This document shows, piece by piece, positions 1 through 7,587 of a DNA stretch of 64,000 bases. The notes beneath the pieces were generated by a model, which was not told where the DNA came from, searched no databases, and was given only the letters and a program-made list of their open reading frames with translations. Within the stretch, counting starts at the first letter, position 1, and each line of letters begins with the position of its first letter. Both the position numbers and the translations under genes were made by a program. Source of the stretch: an uncultured Bacilli bacterium (lineage in GTDB: Bacteria > Bacillota_I > Bacilli_A > RFN20 > CAG-826); the NCBI GenBank assembly GCA_944349595.1, contig CALVNF010000002.1, positions 68,386 through 132,385 of the forward strand. Reading direction: 5' to 3'.

Positions 1-1254
1 CTTAATTTTTAAATCTTTTAAATTAGCTGTTTTTATAATTGATTTTAGCCTTAAATAATTTTCATTTAAGGCTTTTTCATATTTAGAATTAAAATTTGGA
101 ATATAAAACTTTTTATCCTTTAATTCATCTGGTAAATATTGAATTTTTTCCCATAAATCAGGTCTATCATATGGATATTGATAATCTTTAGTTAATTTTG
201 GTCTTAATTTTAAGTATTCTGGAATTTTAAAAGGATGTGTACTAGTGTATTCAAAGGCTGAATGTATCGCATTATTAGCAGCTTTAGATTTTGGAGAAAG
301 TGCTAAATCACAAACTGCAAATCCTAATGGAATTAAAGCTTCAGGCATTCCAACTTGTTCAGCTAAATTAAGAGCGTTCATAACTCTATCTACGGCTTGA
401 GGATTTGCAAGACCAACATCTTCATAAGCTGTTATTGCAAGTCTTCTTTTAATTGCTGGAATATCATTTAGCGTACACAATATTGCTAAATAATATAAAG
501 CTGCATCTATATCGCTTCCTCGAATTGATTTTTGTAAACCAGAAACATAATTATAATAATTATCATCTTTAGAATTTACATTTAAATTAACATTTAAAAC
601 TTCTTTTATTTCTTCATCGCTAATTTCATCTTTATCTAAATAAGTTATGTAAATTAATTCTAGTGTATTATATGCAAAACGCATGTCTCCATTTGAAATA
701 TTTGCAATAAATTTTAATTGCTCATCTTTTATATTTAATTTATTATCTAAACCATTTGGATCTAAACATGCTCTTTTTAAATTTTTATAAATATCTTCAC
801 TTGATAAAGCTTTAACTTCAAAAATATAACATCTACTTCTAAATGCTTCATTAATTGCAAAATATGGATTAGAAGTGGTCGTTCCAATTAAATAAAAAGT
901 TCCTTCTTCTAAATATGGTAAGAAAAATTGTTGTTTATCTTGATTTAATCGATGTATTTCATCAATTACAATAACTGTGGGATTATTGTTTTTCGCTTCT
1001 TCAACGGCATCTAAAATTTCTTTTTTTCCAATTATTGCCGCATTTAAAAATATTGTATGAGCTTTTATTTCATTTGCATATGCAGAAGCAATAGAAGTTT
1101 TACCGCAACCTGGTGGCCCAAACAAAATTATATTAAATAACATATTTTTCTTAACAGAATTAATTAAAAATGAGTTATTTGATAATATTTTTTCTTGACC
1201 AACAACTTCGCTTAATGTTTTTGGTCTCATTCTAAGGGCTAATGATTTTTCCAT
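1..1254 (-). CDS. rarA: Replication-associated recombination protein A (RarA/MgsA), 3' end cut by window edge
   Basis: AAA+ ATPase of the clamp-loader family that acts at stalled replication forks. Reading the minus strand from 1254 gives an open frame of 418 codons with no stop before base 1. It starts MEKSLALRMRPKTLSEVVGQ, the typical RarA N-terminus. A Walker A (GPPGCGKTS, about residue 45), a Walker B (VIVIDEIHR, about residue 95) and a sensor 1 region (IGTTTSNPYF) follow, then the C-terminal RarA tetramerisation region (RRLAITAYEDVGLANP). Family members are about 420 residues, so probably only the last few residues are missing. It is divergent from dtd; a -10 box lies 7 bases before the ATG, so the mRNA is probably leaderless. 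Family assignment is firm. Confidence 0.93.
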   Translation of the reverse strand, partial: MEKSLALRMRPKTLSEVVGQEKILSNNSFLINSVKKNMLFNIILFGPPGCGKTSIASAYANEIKAHTIFLNAAIIGKKEILDAVEEAKNNNPTVIVIDEIHRLNQDKQQFFLPYLEEGTFYLIGTTTSNPYFAINEAFRSRCYIFEVKALSSEDIYKNLKRACLDPNGLDNKLNIKDEQLKFIANISNGDMRFAYNTLELIYITYLDKDEISDEEIKEVLNVNLNVNSKDDNYYNYVSGLQKSIRGSDIDAALYYLAILCTLNDIPAIKRRLAITAYEDVGLANPQAVDRVMNALNLAEQVGMPEALIPLGFAVCDLALSPKSKAANNAIHSAFEYTSTHPFKIPEYLKLRPKLTKDYQYPYDRPDLWEKIQYLPDELKDKKFYIPNFNSKYEKALNENYLRLKSIIKTANLKDLKIK

Positions 1255-1261
1255 CTATAAA

Positions 1262-1267
1262 ATTATA
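1262..1267 (-). promoter_or_regulatory. -10 box of rarA, predicted leaderless
   Basis: On the minus strand TATAAT is followed by 7 bases and then the rarA ATG at 1254. Transcription would start at or next to the start codon. No convincing -35 is seen. Confidence 0.5.
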
Positions 1268-1290
1268 TATAAATTTTAACTTTATTTGTA

Positions 1291-1296
1291 TAAAAT
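1291..1296 (+). promoter_or_regulatory. -10 box of dtd-mnmA, predicted near-leaderless
   Basis: TAAAAT (within TATAAAAT) ends 9 bases before the dtd ATG at 1306. There is no Shine-Dalgarno sequence in the gap. The -35 is weak. Confidence 0.45.
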
Positions 1297-1305
1297 AAAT
1301 ATGTT

Positions 1306-1758
1306 ATGAAAATAGTTTTACAAAATGTCTTAAAAGCAGAAGTCACTATTAATGGTGAGATTTATTCTAAAATTAATAGAGGTTATTTATTGTTGGTATC
1401 TTTTACTTTAAATGATAATAAAGAAATTATTAAAAAAATGGCTTTAAAAATTTCAAAATTACGTTTATTTATGGATGAAAATGGGAAAACTAATTTATCT
1501 TTAAAAGACGTAAATGGTGAAATTTTATCTGTTTCTCAATTTACTTTATATGGTGATGTAAGAGAAGGAAATAGACCAAGTTTTACAAAGAGTGCAAAGT
1601 TTGAAGATGCAAAAATATTTTATGATTATTTTAATGAATGTTTAAAAGAATTAAATATTCCATATAAAACAGGTGTTTTTGGCGAAGATATGAAAATCTC
1701 TCTTATTAACGATGGACCTTTTACATTAATTTTAGATAGTGAAGAGGTAATAAAATGA
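1306..1758 (+). CDS. dtd: D-aminoacyl-tRNA deacylase (DTD)
   Basis: Removes D-amino acids mis-attached to tRNA, a proofreading step in translation. The protein has 150 residues, the usual DTD length. Both active-site signatures are present: SQFTL at residues 77-81 and the NxGPFT loop at 135-140. It starts at ATG 1306 with no ribosome binding site, just downstream of a -10 box. Its stop overlaps the mnmA start (ATGA), so the two genes form a translationally coupled pair. In Bacillus dtd follows relA; here it follows a divergent rarA instead. Confidence 0.95.
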   Translation: MKIVLQNVLKAEVTINGEIYSKINRGYLLLVSFTLNDNKEIIKKMALKISKLRLFMDENGKTNLSLKDVNGEILSVSQFTLYGDVREGNRPSFTKSAKFEDAKIFYDYFNECLKELNIPYKTGVFGEDMKISLINDGPFTLILDSEEVIK

Positions 1759-2903
1759 ATAATAAAAAAGTAATGATAGGCTTATCCGGTGGTGTTGATT
1801 CTGCCGTAGCAGCATATCTTTTGAAAAAACAAGGTTATGATGTTGTTGCTGGCTTTATGAGAAATTGGGATTCGCTATTAAACAATGATTATTTAGGCAA
1901 TCCAACAATTAACGATGACATTTGTCCACAAGAAAAAGATTATAATGATGCAAAACTTGTTGCTGAAAAATTAAATATTCCAATTTTACGAATAGATTTT
2001 GTAAAAGAATATTGGGACAATGTTTTTAGTTATTTTTTAAGTGAATATGAAAAATCACGAACTCCAAATCCAGATGTTTTTTGTAATAAGTATATTAAAT
2101 TTGATTCATTTTTAAAATTCGCAAAAAAGAATGGTTGCGATATGATTGCAATGGGACATTATGCTAAAAAGGTAAATATAGATGGTGTAAATTTTTTGGC
2201 AAAAGCTAAAGATTTGAATAAAGATCAAAGTTATTTTTTATGTCAAATTAGTCAAAAACAATTGGATAGTGCAATTTTCCCATTAAGTGATATAACAAAA
2301 AATGAAGTAAGAGAAATAGCTCATGAGTTGAATTTAAATGTTGCCGATAAAAAAGATTCAACTGGCGTTTGTTTTATTGGCGAAAGAAATTTTAAAGAAT
2401 TTTTAGAAAATTATTTGCCTTCAAAACCTGGTGATATTGTTGATGTTGAGACAAAAAGAATAATTGGTAAACATGATGGAATTATGTATTACACAATCGG
2501 TCAAAGAAGAGGTTTAGGAATTGGCGGTATTAAAGATTTAGAAAGTCATGGCTGGGTAGTTTGTGGCAAAAATGTTAAAAAAAATATTTTATATGTAGCA
2601 AGTAAAGATACAGATAAATATCTTTTAAGTAATAAATCTTTAATTACGAATTTAAATTTTATTGGAAGAAAATTAAAAGACGGTGAAAAAATTAATGTCA
2701 AATTTAGATATCGAGCCAAAGATTTACCTTGTAGTGTAAAATTAATTGATGATAATAACTTAATATTAATTCATGATGGTTATTATAAGGCGGTTACTCC
2801 AGGTCAAATCGCTGCATTTTATGTGGGAGATTTGTGTTTAGGTGGGGGTATTATTGACAAAGTTTATTATAACGATAATCAGATAATTTATTTTGATGAT
2901 TAA
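1755..2903 (+). CDS. mnmA: tRNA-specific 2-thiouridylase MnmA
   Basis: Adds sulfur to U34 of tRNA-Lys, -Glu and -Gln in the cytoplasm. The 382-residue protein has the PP-loop ATP motif SGGVDS at residues 11-16. Two cysteines match the catalytic pair: C110 in the VFCN segment and C206 in the GVCFIGE segment. The C-terminal beta-barrel with the conserved TPGQ segment is present. The start codon overlaps the dtd stop by four bases. The gene ends about 20 bases before the alaS leader promoter. Confidence 0.96.
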   Translation: MNNKKVMIGLSGGVDSAVAAYLLKKQGYDVVAGFMRNWDSLLNNDYLGNPTINDDICPQEKDYNDAKLVAEKLNIPILRIDFVKEYWDNVFSYFLSEYEKSRTPNPDVFCNKYIKFDSFLKFAKKNGCDMIAMGHYAKKVNIDGVNFLAKAKDLNKDQSYFLCQISQKQLDSAIFPLSDITKNEVREIAHELNLNVADKKDSTGVCFIGERNFKEFLENYLPSKPGDIVDVETKRIIGKHDGIMYYTIGQRRGLGIGGIKDLESHGWVVCGKNVKKNILYVASKDTDKYLLSNKSLITNLNFIGRKLKDGEKINVKFRYRAKDLPCSVKLIDDNNLILIHDGYYKAVTPGQIAAFYVGDLCLGGGIIDKVYYNDNQIIYFDD

Positions 2904-2916
2904 TTTATTAAAAATA

Positions 2917-2925
2917 TGTTAAAAT
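2917..2925 (+). promoter_or_regulatory. Extended -10 promoter of the alaS T-box leader
   Basis: TG-n-TAAAAT (TG at 2917-2918, hexamer at 2920-2925) fits an extended -10 sigma-A promoter. Transcription would start near 2932, just before T-box stem I. The -35 is poor. Confidence 0.5.
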
Positions 2926-2927
2926 AC

Positions 2928-3127
2928 TCTCGTAAAAGAAGATTTATTTATTTGTTTTTCAGAGAGTTACTGGTTGGTGTGAAGTAATATTCGATAAATA
3001 ATAGCCGCTTTTATGTAAATGTTAATAGCATCGTTACTTTGCGTTAAAAAGAATAATCAAGAGCTTTATAATATATAAAGAATAAGGATGGTACCACGGA
3101 AAATCCGTTCCTTAGGTACTTTTTTTA
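2928..3127 (+). promoter_or_regulatory. T-box riboswitch controlling alaS
   Basis: The leader senses uncharged tRNA-Ala by antitermination. Stem I shows the AGAGAG bulge near 2962 and the GGTG distal loop with TTAC/GTAA pairing. Below it TTATTTAT pairs with ATAAATAA, and the basal helix CGTAAAAG pairs with CTTTTATG. Between these two helices the 3' strand reads TAGCCG, which places GCC (Ala), followed by a purine, at 3004-3006 as the specifier. The T-box core (AAGGATGGTACCACG) lies at about 3083-3097. Its TGGT can pair with the ACCA end of tRNA-Ala. A terminator follows directly. The pairing was worked out by eye. Confidence 0.93.
3090..3127 (+). terminator. Regulated intrinsic terminator of the alaS T-box
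   Basis: GGTACC and the inner ACGGA-AAA-TCCGT hairpin close against AGGTAC, followed by a T-run at 3120-3126. The 5' half overlaps the T-box sequence, the usual mutually exclusive terminator/antiterminator arrangement. Confidence 0.85.
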
Positions 3128-3144
3128 TTTTATAGGAGGAAATT

Positions 3145-5748
3145 ATGAGAAAATTAAATGCACAAGAAGTTAGAAAAACATGGTTAAATTTTTTCAAAGA
3201 AAGAGGTCACGTAATTGAACCGGGGGCAAATTTAATTCCAGAAAATGATCCTACTCTTCTTTGGATAAATTCTGGTGTTGCCGCTTTAAAAAAGTATTTT
3301 GATGGAAGTCAAGTTCCACCTGCCAGAAGAATTACCAATGTTCAAAAATCAATTAGAACTAATGATATTGAAAATGTTGGAAAAACCGCCAGACATCATA
3401 CATTTTTTGAAATGCTTGGAAATTTCTCAATTGGTGATTATTTTAGAAAAGAAGTAATACCATGGGCTTTTGATATTCTCACTAATGATAAATATTTTGG
3501 AATGGATAAAAACAAATTATATATAACATATAATCCAATGGATAAAGAAAGCCATGATTTATGGATAAAAGTTGGAATTAGTGAAGATCATTTAATTCCA
3601 TTAGAAGAAAATTTCTGGGAAATTGGCGAAGGACCTTGTGGACCAAATACTGAAGTATTTTTTGATCGTGGAGAAATTTATGATCCTAAACACCTTGGTG
3701 TCGAATTATTAAAACAAGATATTGAAAATGATCGATATATTGAGATTTGGGGTATTGTTTTTTCCCAATATAACGCTGAAAAAGGATTAAAAAGAAGTGA
3801 ATATAAAGAATTACCAAGTAAAAATATTGATACTGGCGCAGGCCTTGAAAGAATTTGTTGTATTTTACAAGGAACTGATAGTAACTTTGAAACAGATTTA
3901 TTTTGGCCAATAATTGAAAAAACTCAAGAATTAAGTGGTAAAAAATATGAAGATGATAAAATGGCTTTTAGAGTTATTGCAGATCATATTAGAACTTGTG
4001 TTTTTGCATTAGCTGACGGAGCTTATTTTTCTAATTCATTAAGAGGATATGTTTTAAGACGTTTATTAAGAAGAGCAATGAGATATGGGCAAAAATTAGG
4101 TATTGATGGTGTTTTCTTATATAAATTAGTAGATACGGTTGTCGATATTATGAAAGATTTTTATCCATATTTAATAGATAAAAAAGAATTTATTAAAAAA
4201 TTAATTATTGAAGAAGAAAATAAATTCTTAAAAACACTAAAATCGGGTGAAAATTTATTAACTTCAATTATTAATAAAAATCATACACTTACTGGTAAAG
4301 ATGCATTTTTATTATATGATACTTATGGTTTTCCATATGAATTGACAAAAGAAATTGCTTTAGAAAATAATATTAAATTAAATGATGATGAATTTAATAA
4401 ATTGATGGAAGAACAAAAAAATAGAGCTAGAAGTTCGAGAAAAGAAATTGATTCTATGAATGTTCAATCAAAAGATTTATTAGATTTTAAAACACCTTCA
4501 GAATTTTTATATGATACAAATAGATGTGAAAGTAAGGTAATTGGCTTATTTGTTGATGGTAAAAAAGTAGAAGAAATTGTAGATAAAGGTTATGTTGTTT
4601 TTGAAAAAACTCCATTTTATAGTGAAATGGGAGGTCAAGTTTCTGACACAGGAATCATTTATAATAACAATACAAAAGCGGTTATAAGTGATGTAAGAAC
4701 TGCTCCAAATAAACAAAACATGCATTTTGTTGAAATGGAATATGGATCTATTAAAGTAGGTGATATTTTTACTCTAGAAATTGACAAATTAAGAAGATAT
4801 AAAATTGAATGCAATCACTCTGCAACTCATTTATTACATAGAGCTTTAAAAGAAATTTTAGGAAAAGAAATCGAACAAAAAGGTAGCTTTGTTTGTGATA
4901 AATATTTAAGATTTGATTTTAATTATTTGAATAAATTAACTGATAGTCAATTAAATTCAATTGAAAAATTAGTTAATAAATACATTCAAGAAGAATTAGA
5001 AGAAAAAACACTAATTTTAAGTTATGATGAAGCAATTAAAACAGGTGCCGAACATGAATTTGAACAAAAATATGGTGACAAAATTCGTGTAGTTTGTTTT
5101 GAAGATGTTTCAAAAGAATTTTGTGGTGGAACCCATGTAAAAAATACAAAAGAAATAGGAACATTTATTATTAATTCAGAACAGTCAATTGCTGCAGGAA
5201 TTAGAAGAATTGAAGCTACAACTAGTTTTGAAAATTATGAAATTATTAAGGATTTGCAAGGAAATTTAAAAAATATTGAAAATATTTTAGGATGCAAATC
5301 AATAAACGAATCAATTACAAAAATTGAAAATATGTTACTTTTAAACAAAGAATTGAATCAAAAAATACAAAATATGAATAATAAAATGTTAGAAGATAAA
5401 GCTAACAATTTAATTAATGAAAAAGTTTTAATTAAAAATAATATAAATTTTATATTTTTGAATGATAAATTAACAAGAGAAAATTTAATTCATTTAAAAG
5501 ATATTTTAGATAAAAAATTAGAAAATACGATTGGTGTATTAGTTGGAAAAGATGATACTCCTAGATTACCAATTCTATGTTTTTCTAATTTAAATGGCTC
5601 AAATATTAATGCTAAAAAAGCATTTCAATTTATTGTTTCAAAAGTTGGTGGAAATGGCGGCGGAAAGGACAATTTATGCAACGGAGCCATTCCTAAATTT
5701 GATATTAAAAAAGAAGAAATTATTAAATTTTTAAATGCGAATTTATGA
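3145..5748 (+). CDS. alaS: Alanyl-tRNA synthetase
   Basis: Charges tRNA-Ala. The 867-residue protein has the class II catalytic core at the N-terminus and the central tRNA-binding domain. The editing domain has zinc ligands H558, H562, C660 and H664 (HSATH and FCGGTH motifs). The C-Ala domain ends with the glycine-rich GGNGGG stretch. The start is set by a strong AGGAGGA site at 3134-3140, five bases before ATG 3145. It is controlled by the T-box leader just upstream. Its stop overlaps the ruvX start (ATGA). Confidence 0.98.
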   Translation: MRKLNAQEVRKTWLNFFKERGHVIEPGANLIPENDPTLLWINSGVAALKKYFDGSQVPPARRITNVQKSIRTNDIENVGKTARHHTFFEMLGNFSIGDYFRKEVIPWAFDILTNDKYFGMDKNKLYITYNPMDKESHDLWIKVGISEDHLIPLEENFWEIGEGPCGPNTEVFFDRGEIYDPKHLGVELLKQDIENDRYIEIWGIVFSQYNAEKGLKRSEYKELPSKNIDTGAGLERICCILQGTDSNFETDLFWPIIEKTQELSGKKYEDDKMAFRVIADHIRTCVFALADGAYFSNSLRGYVLRRLLRRAMRYGQKLGIDGVFLYKLVDTVVDIMKDFYPYLIDKKEFIKKLIIEEENKFLKTLKSGENLLTSIINKNHTLTGKDAFLLYDTYGFPYELTKEIALENNIKLNDDEFNKLMEEQKNRARSSRKEIDSMNVQSKDLLDFKTPSEFLYDTNRCESKVIGLFVDGKKVEEIVDKGYVVFEKTPFYSEMGGQVSDTGIIYNNNTKAVISDVRTAPNKQNMHFVEMEYGSIKVGDIFTLEIDKLRRYKIECNHSATHLLHRALKEILGKEIEQKGSFVCDKYLRFDFNYLNKLTDSQLNSIEKLVNKYIQEELEEKTLILSYDEAIKTGAEHEFEQKYGDKIRVVCFEDVSKEFCGGTHVKNTKEIGTFIINSEQSIAAGIRRIEATTSFENYEIIKDLQGNLKNIENILGCKSINESITKIENMLLLNKELNQKIQNMNNKMLEDKANNLINEKVLIKNNINFIFLNDKLTRENLIHLKDILDKKLENTIGVLVGKDDTPRLPILCFSNLNGSNINAKKAFQFIVSKVGGNGGGKDNLCNGAIPKFDIKKEEIIKFLNANL

Positions 5749-6170
5749 TATATTTAGGCTTAGATTTAGGAACGACAACTCTTGGAATAGCTATTAGTGA
5801 TGATCTAAATATAGTTCACGGTTTAGAAAACTTTGAATTTGAAAAAGGGAATTATAAAAAAGCTAGGAATCATTTAAGAGAAGTAATTATCAAAAATAAT
5901 GTATATAATCTTGTAATTGGTTTTCCAATTCAACTTGATGGTCAAATTGGAAAAAGAGGTGAATCAGTTAAAAGATTTGTTGACGATTTTTCAAAAGAAA
6001 ATTCTGATTTAAATTTGAATATATATTATCAAGATGAGAGATATTCAACTCTTGAAGCACATGAACGTTTAAAAAATAGTGGTTTGAAAGAAAATAAAAT
6101 TAATAAGATAATCGATATGTATTCAGCAGTTGTTATCTTAGAAGATTTTTTAAAAAAACATAATAATTAA
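5745..6170 (+). CDS. ruvX: Holliday-junction resolvase-like protein RuvX/YqgF
   Basis: RNase H-fold protein linked to 16S rRNA end processing and possibly recombination. The 141 residues start with the family signature LGLDLGTTTLGIAISD and carry the YQDERYST segment with its acidic metal ligands. The ATG overlaps the alaS stop by four bases. In Bacillus the ireB-like gene yrzL sits between alaS and this gene; it is absent here. Confidence 0.92.
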   Translation: MIYLGLDLGTTTLGIAISDDLNIVHGLENFEFEKGNYKKARNHLREVIIKNNVYNLVIGFPIQLDGQIGKRGESVKRFVDDFSKENSDLNLNIYYQDERYSTLEAHERLKNSGLKENKINKIIDMYSAVVILEDFLKKHNN

Positions 6171-6181
6171 GTTATTTTTAT

Positions 6182-6187
6182 TATAAT
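6182..6187 (+). promoter_or_regulatory. -10 box upstream of yrzB-greA
   Basis: TATAAT, 19 bases before the yrzB ATG, with an AAGAGG ribosome binding site between them. The -35 is weak. Confidence 0.4.
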
Positions 6188-6206
6188 ATTTAAGAGGTTT
6201 TAAATT

Positions 6207-6470
6207 ATGAATGAGAAAGATAATGTTATTAAATTTGAAATAAATGGAGAAGAAAAAGAATTTAATATTTTATTTTCGTATCATTTAGATGATATAGATC
6301 GAGATTTCTTTTTACTTTATTTAGATGAAAATCCTGATGATGTTTTTGTATTTGAGTGTTTAAAAGATGGAACAATGATCGAAGTGAAAGAAGAAAATTT
6401 ATTAAAAATTGCTCAAGATATGCTTGAAACATATGATTCGGATTTAAGTGACCTTGATAAAGTAATTTAA
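6207..6470 (+). CDS. yrzB: DUF1292 family protein (YrzB-like)
   Basis: Small acidic protein of 87 residues with no known biochemical function. The family is found beside ruvX in Bacillus. The N-terminal strand pattern VIKFEINGEEKEFNIL and the acidic tail are typical of DUF1292. It sits between ruvX and greA, the conserved Bacillota position. The start follows an AAGAGG site. Family assignment rests on pattern and context, since the family is short and divergent. Confidence 0.8.
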   Translation: MNEKDNVIKFEINGEEKEFNILFSYHLDDIDRDFFLLYLDENPDDVFVFECLKDGTMIEVKEENLLKIAQDMLETYDSDLSDLDKVI

Positions 6471-6504
6471 TGATGATAAAATATTTAATCGCGTGGAGGG
6501 AAAT

Positions 6505-6975
6505 ATGGAGAAGAAATATCCTATTACTTTAGAGAAAAAAAATGAATTAGAACAAGAAAAAGATCATCTTTTGCATGTTGATTTACCAAATACAATCGAA
6601 CAATTAAAAGCTGCAAGAGCTCAAGGTGACTTAAGTGAAAACGCTGATTATGATGCAGCTAAAAATAAACAAGGTGAAATCGAAAGAAGAATCAGTGAAA
6701 TTGAAGATATTTTAAATAACTGTGAAATTATTAATGAAAAAGCAATTAAAAGGAAAAACGGCGTACAAATTGGATCAGTTGTTAAAATTACTGATTTATC
6801 AGATAATACTTCTTACACATTTACAGTTGTTTCTACAATTGAATCTAATTTGGAAAACAATAAAATTTCTAATGTTTGTCCATTAGGTGCTGCTTTAATT
6901 GGACATGGTGTTGGTGATATTGTAAAAGTTAAAGTTGATGAACCATACGATGTTCAAATTGTTGAAATAAAATAA
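6505..6975 (+). CDS. greA: Transcription elongation factor GreA
   Basis: Rescues backtracked RNA polymerase by stimulating transcript cleavage. The 156 residues show the N-terminal coiled coil. Its tip carries the acidic residues in SENADYDAAK, and the FKBP-like C-terminal domain follows (PLGAALIGHGVGD). I place the start at ATG 6505 because GGAGGG at 6495-6500 is correctly spaced for it; an in-frame GTG at 6493 overlaps that site. A hairpin directly after the stop ends the transcript and also forms part of the comEA control element. Confidence 0.95.
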   Translation: MEKKYPITLEKKNELEQEKDHLLHVDLPNTIEQLKAARAQGDLSENADYDAAKNKQGEIERRISEIEDILNNCEIINEKAIKRKNGVQIGSVVKITDLSDNTSYTFTVVSTIESNLENNKISNVCPLGAALIGHGVGDIVKVKVDEPYDVQIVEIK

Positions 6976-6980
6976 AAATT

Positions 6981-7032
6981 TTTGGGAAAAATTATAAATA
7001 ACCTCCGACTTATTTAGTAAGGAGGTTTTTTT
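6981..7032 (+). promoter_or_regulatory. Conserved com element, copy 1 (before comEA)
   Basis: TTTGGGAAAA (6981-6990), a 15-base spacer, then CGACTTA at 7006-7012. AACCTCC (7000-7006) pairs with GGAGGTT (7021-7027), followed by T7 and the comEA ATG at 7033. The 3' arm is also the comEA ribosome binding site. The same layout with the same 15-base spacer occurs before the genes at 27507 and 52528. The hairpin plus T-run can act as the greA terminator. The two boxes look like an alternative-sigma promoter that starts RNA inside the hairpin; this is inferred. Confidence 0.75.
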
Positions 7033-7587
7033 ATGACATTAACTTTAAAAATAATTATTGGCGTATTTGTGTTTACAATTATTGGTTTGGTAACGATGCA
7101 GTTTATTGCACCTAATCTAACTCCCGTTAATAATGCAAATAATACTACTTTATCTTTAGCAAAAGATACAATTAAAGTTTCAATTGAAGGTGAAGTGGAA
7201 GCTGAAGGTTCATACTTATTAGAAGAAGGTTCTAATTTGGATGATTTAATTGAAGTCGCAAATGGATTAACTGATAATGCTGATACATTGTGCTTTTTCA
7301 CTGATTTAGTTTTAGAGAACAATCAAACTTATTACATTGCTCCAATTTATGATATTGATGATGTTTGTGGAAATACAAAATTGATTAAATGTAATATTAA
7401 TAATTGTGAAAAAGATGATTTAAAAAATATCGATGGCATTGGTGATTCAATTGCGCAAAATATTATCCAATATAGAGCCGAAAATGGTTCATTTTATTCA
7501 CTTGAAGAAGTCATGGATGTCAATGGTATTGGAAATGCTACATTTTCAAAATTAAAAAATTATATTAGATTAAAAGATGTTAACTAA
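7033..7587 (+). CDS. comEA: Competence protein ComEA, DNA receptor
   Basis: Membrane-anchored DNA-binding protein for natural transformation. The 184 residues hold an N-terminal membrane anchor (about 5-26), an SLBB domain (about 48-112; IKVSIEGEVEAEGSY) and a C-terminal double helix-hairpin-helix domain (about 122-182; IDGIGDSIAQNIIQYR and VNGIGNATFSKL). It starts at ATG 7033 after GGAGG. It is directly joined to comEC. comEB, found between them in Bacillus, is missing. Control is probably by the com element upstream. Confidence 0.93.
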   Translation: MTLTLKIIIGVFVFTIIGLVTMQFIAPNLTPVNNANNTTLSLAKDTIKVSIEGEVEAEGSYLLEEGSNLDDLIEVANGLTDNADTLCFFTDLVLENNQTYYIAPIYDIDDVCGNTKLIKCNINNCEKDDLKNIDGIGDSIAQNIIQYRAENGSFYSLEEVMDVNGIGNATFSKLKNYIRLKDVN

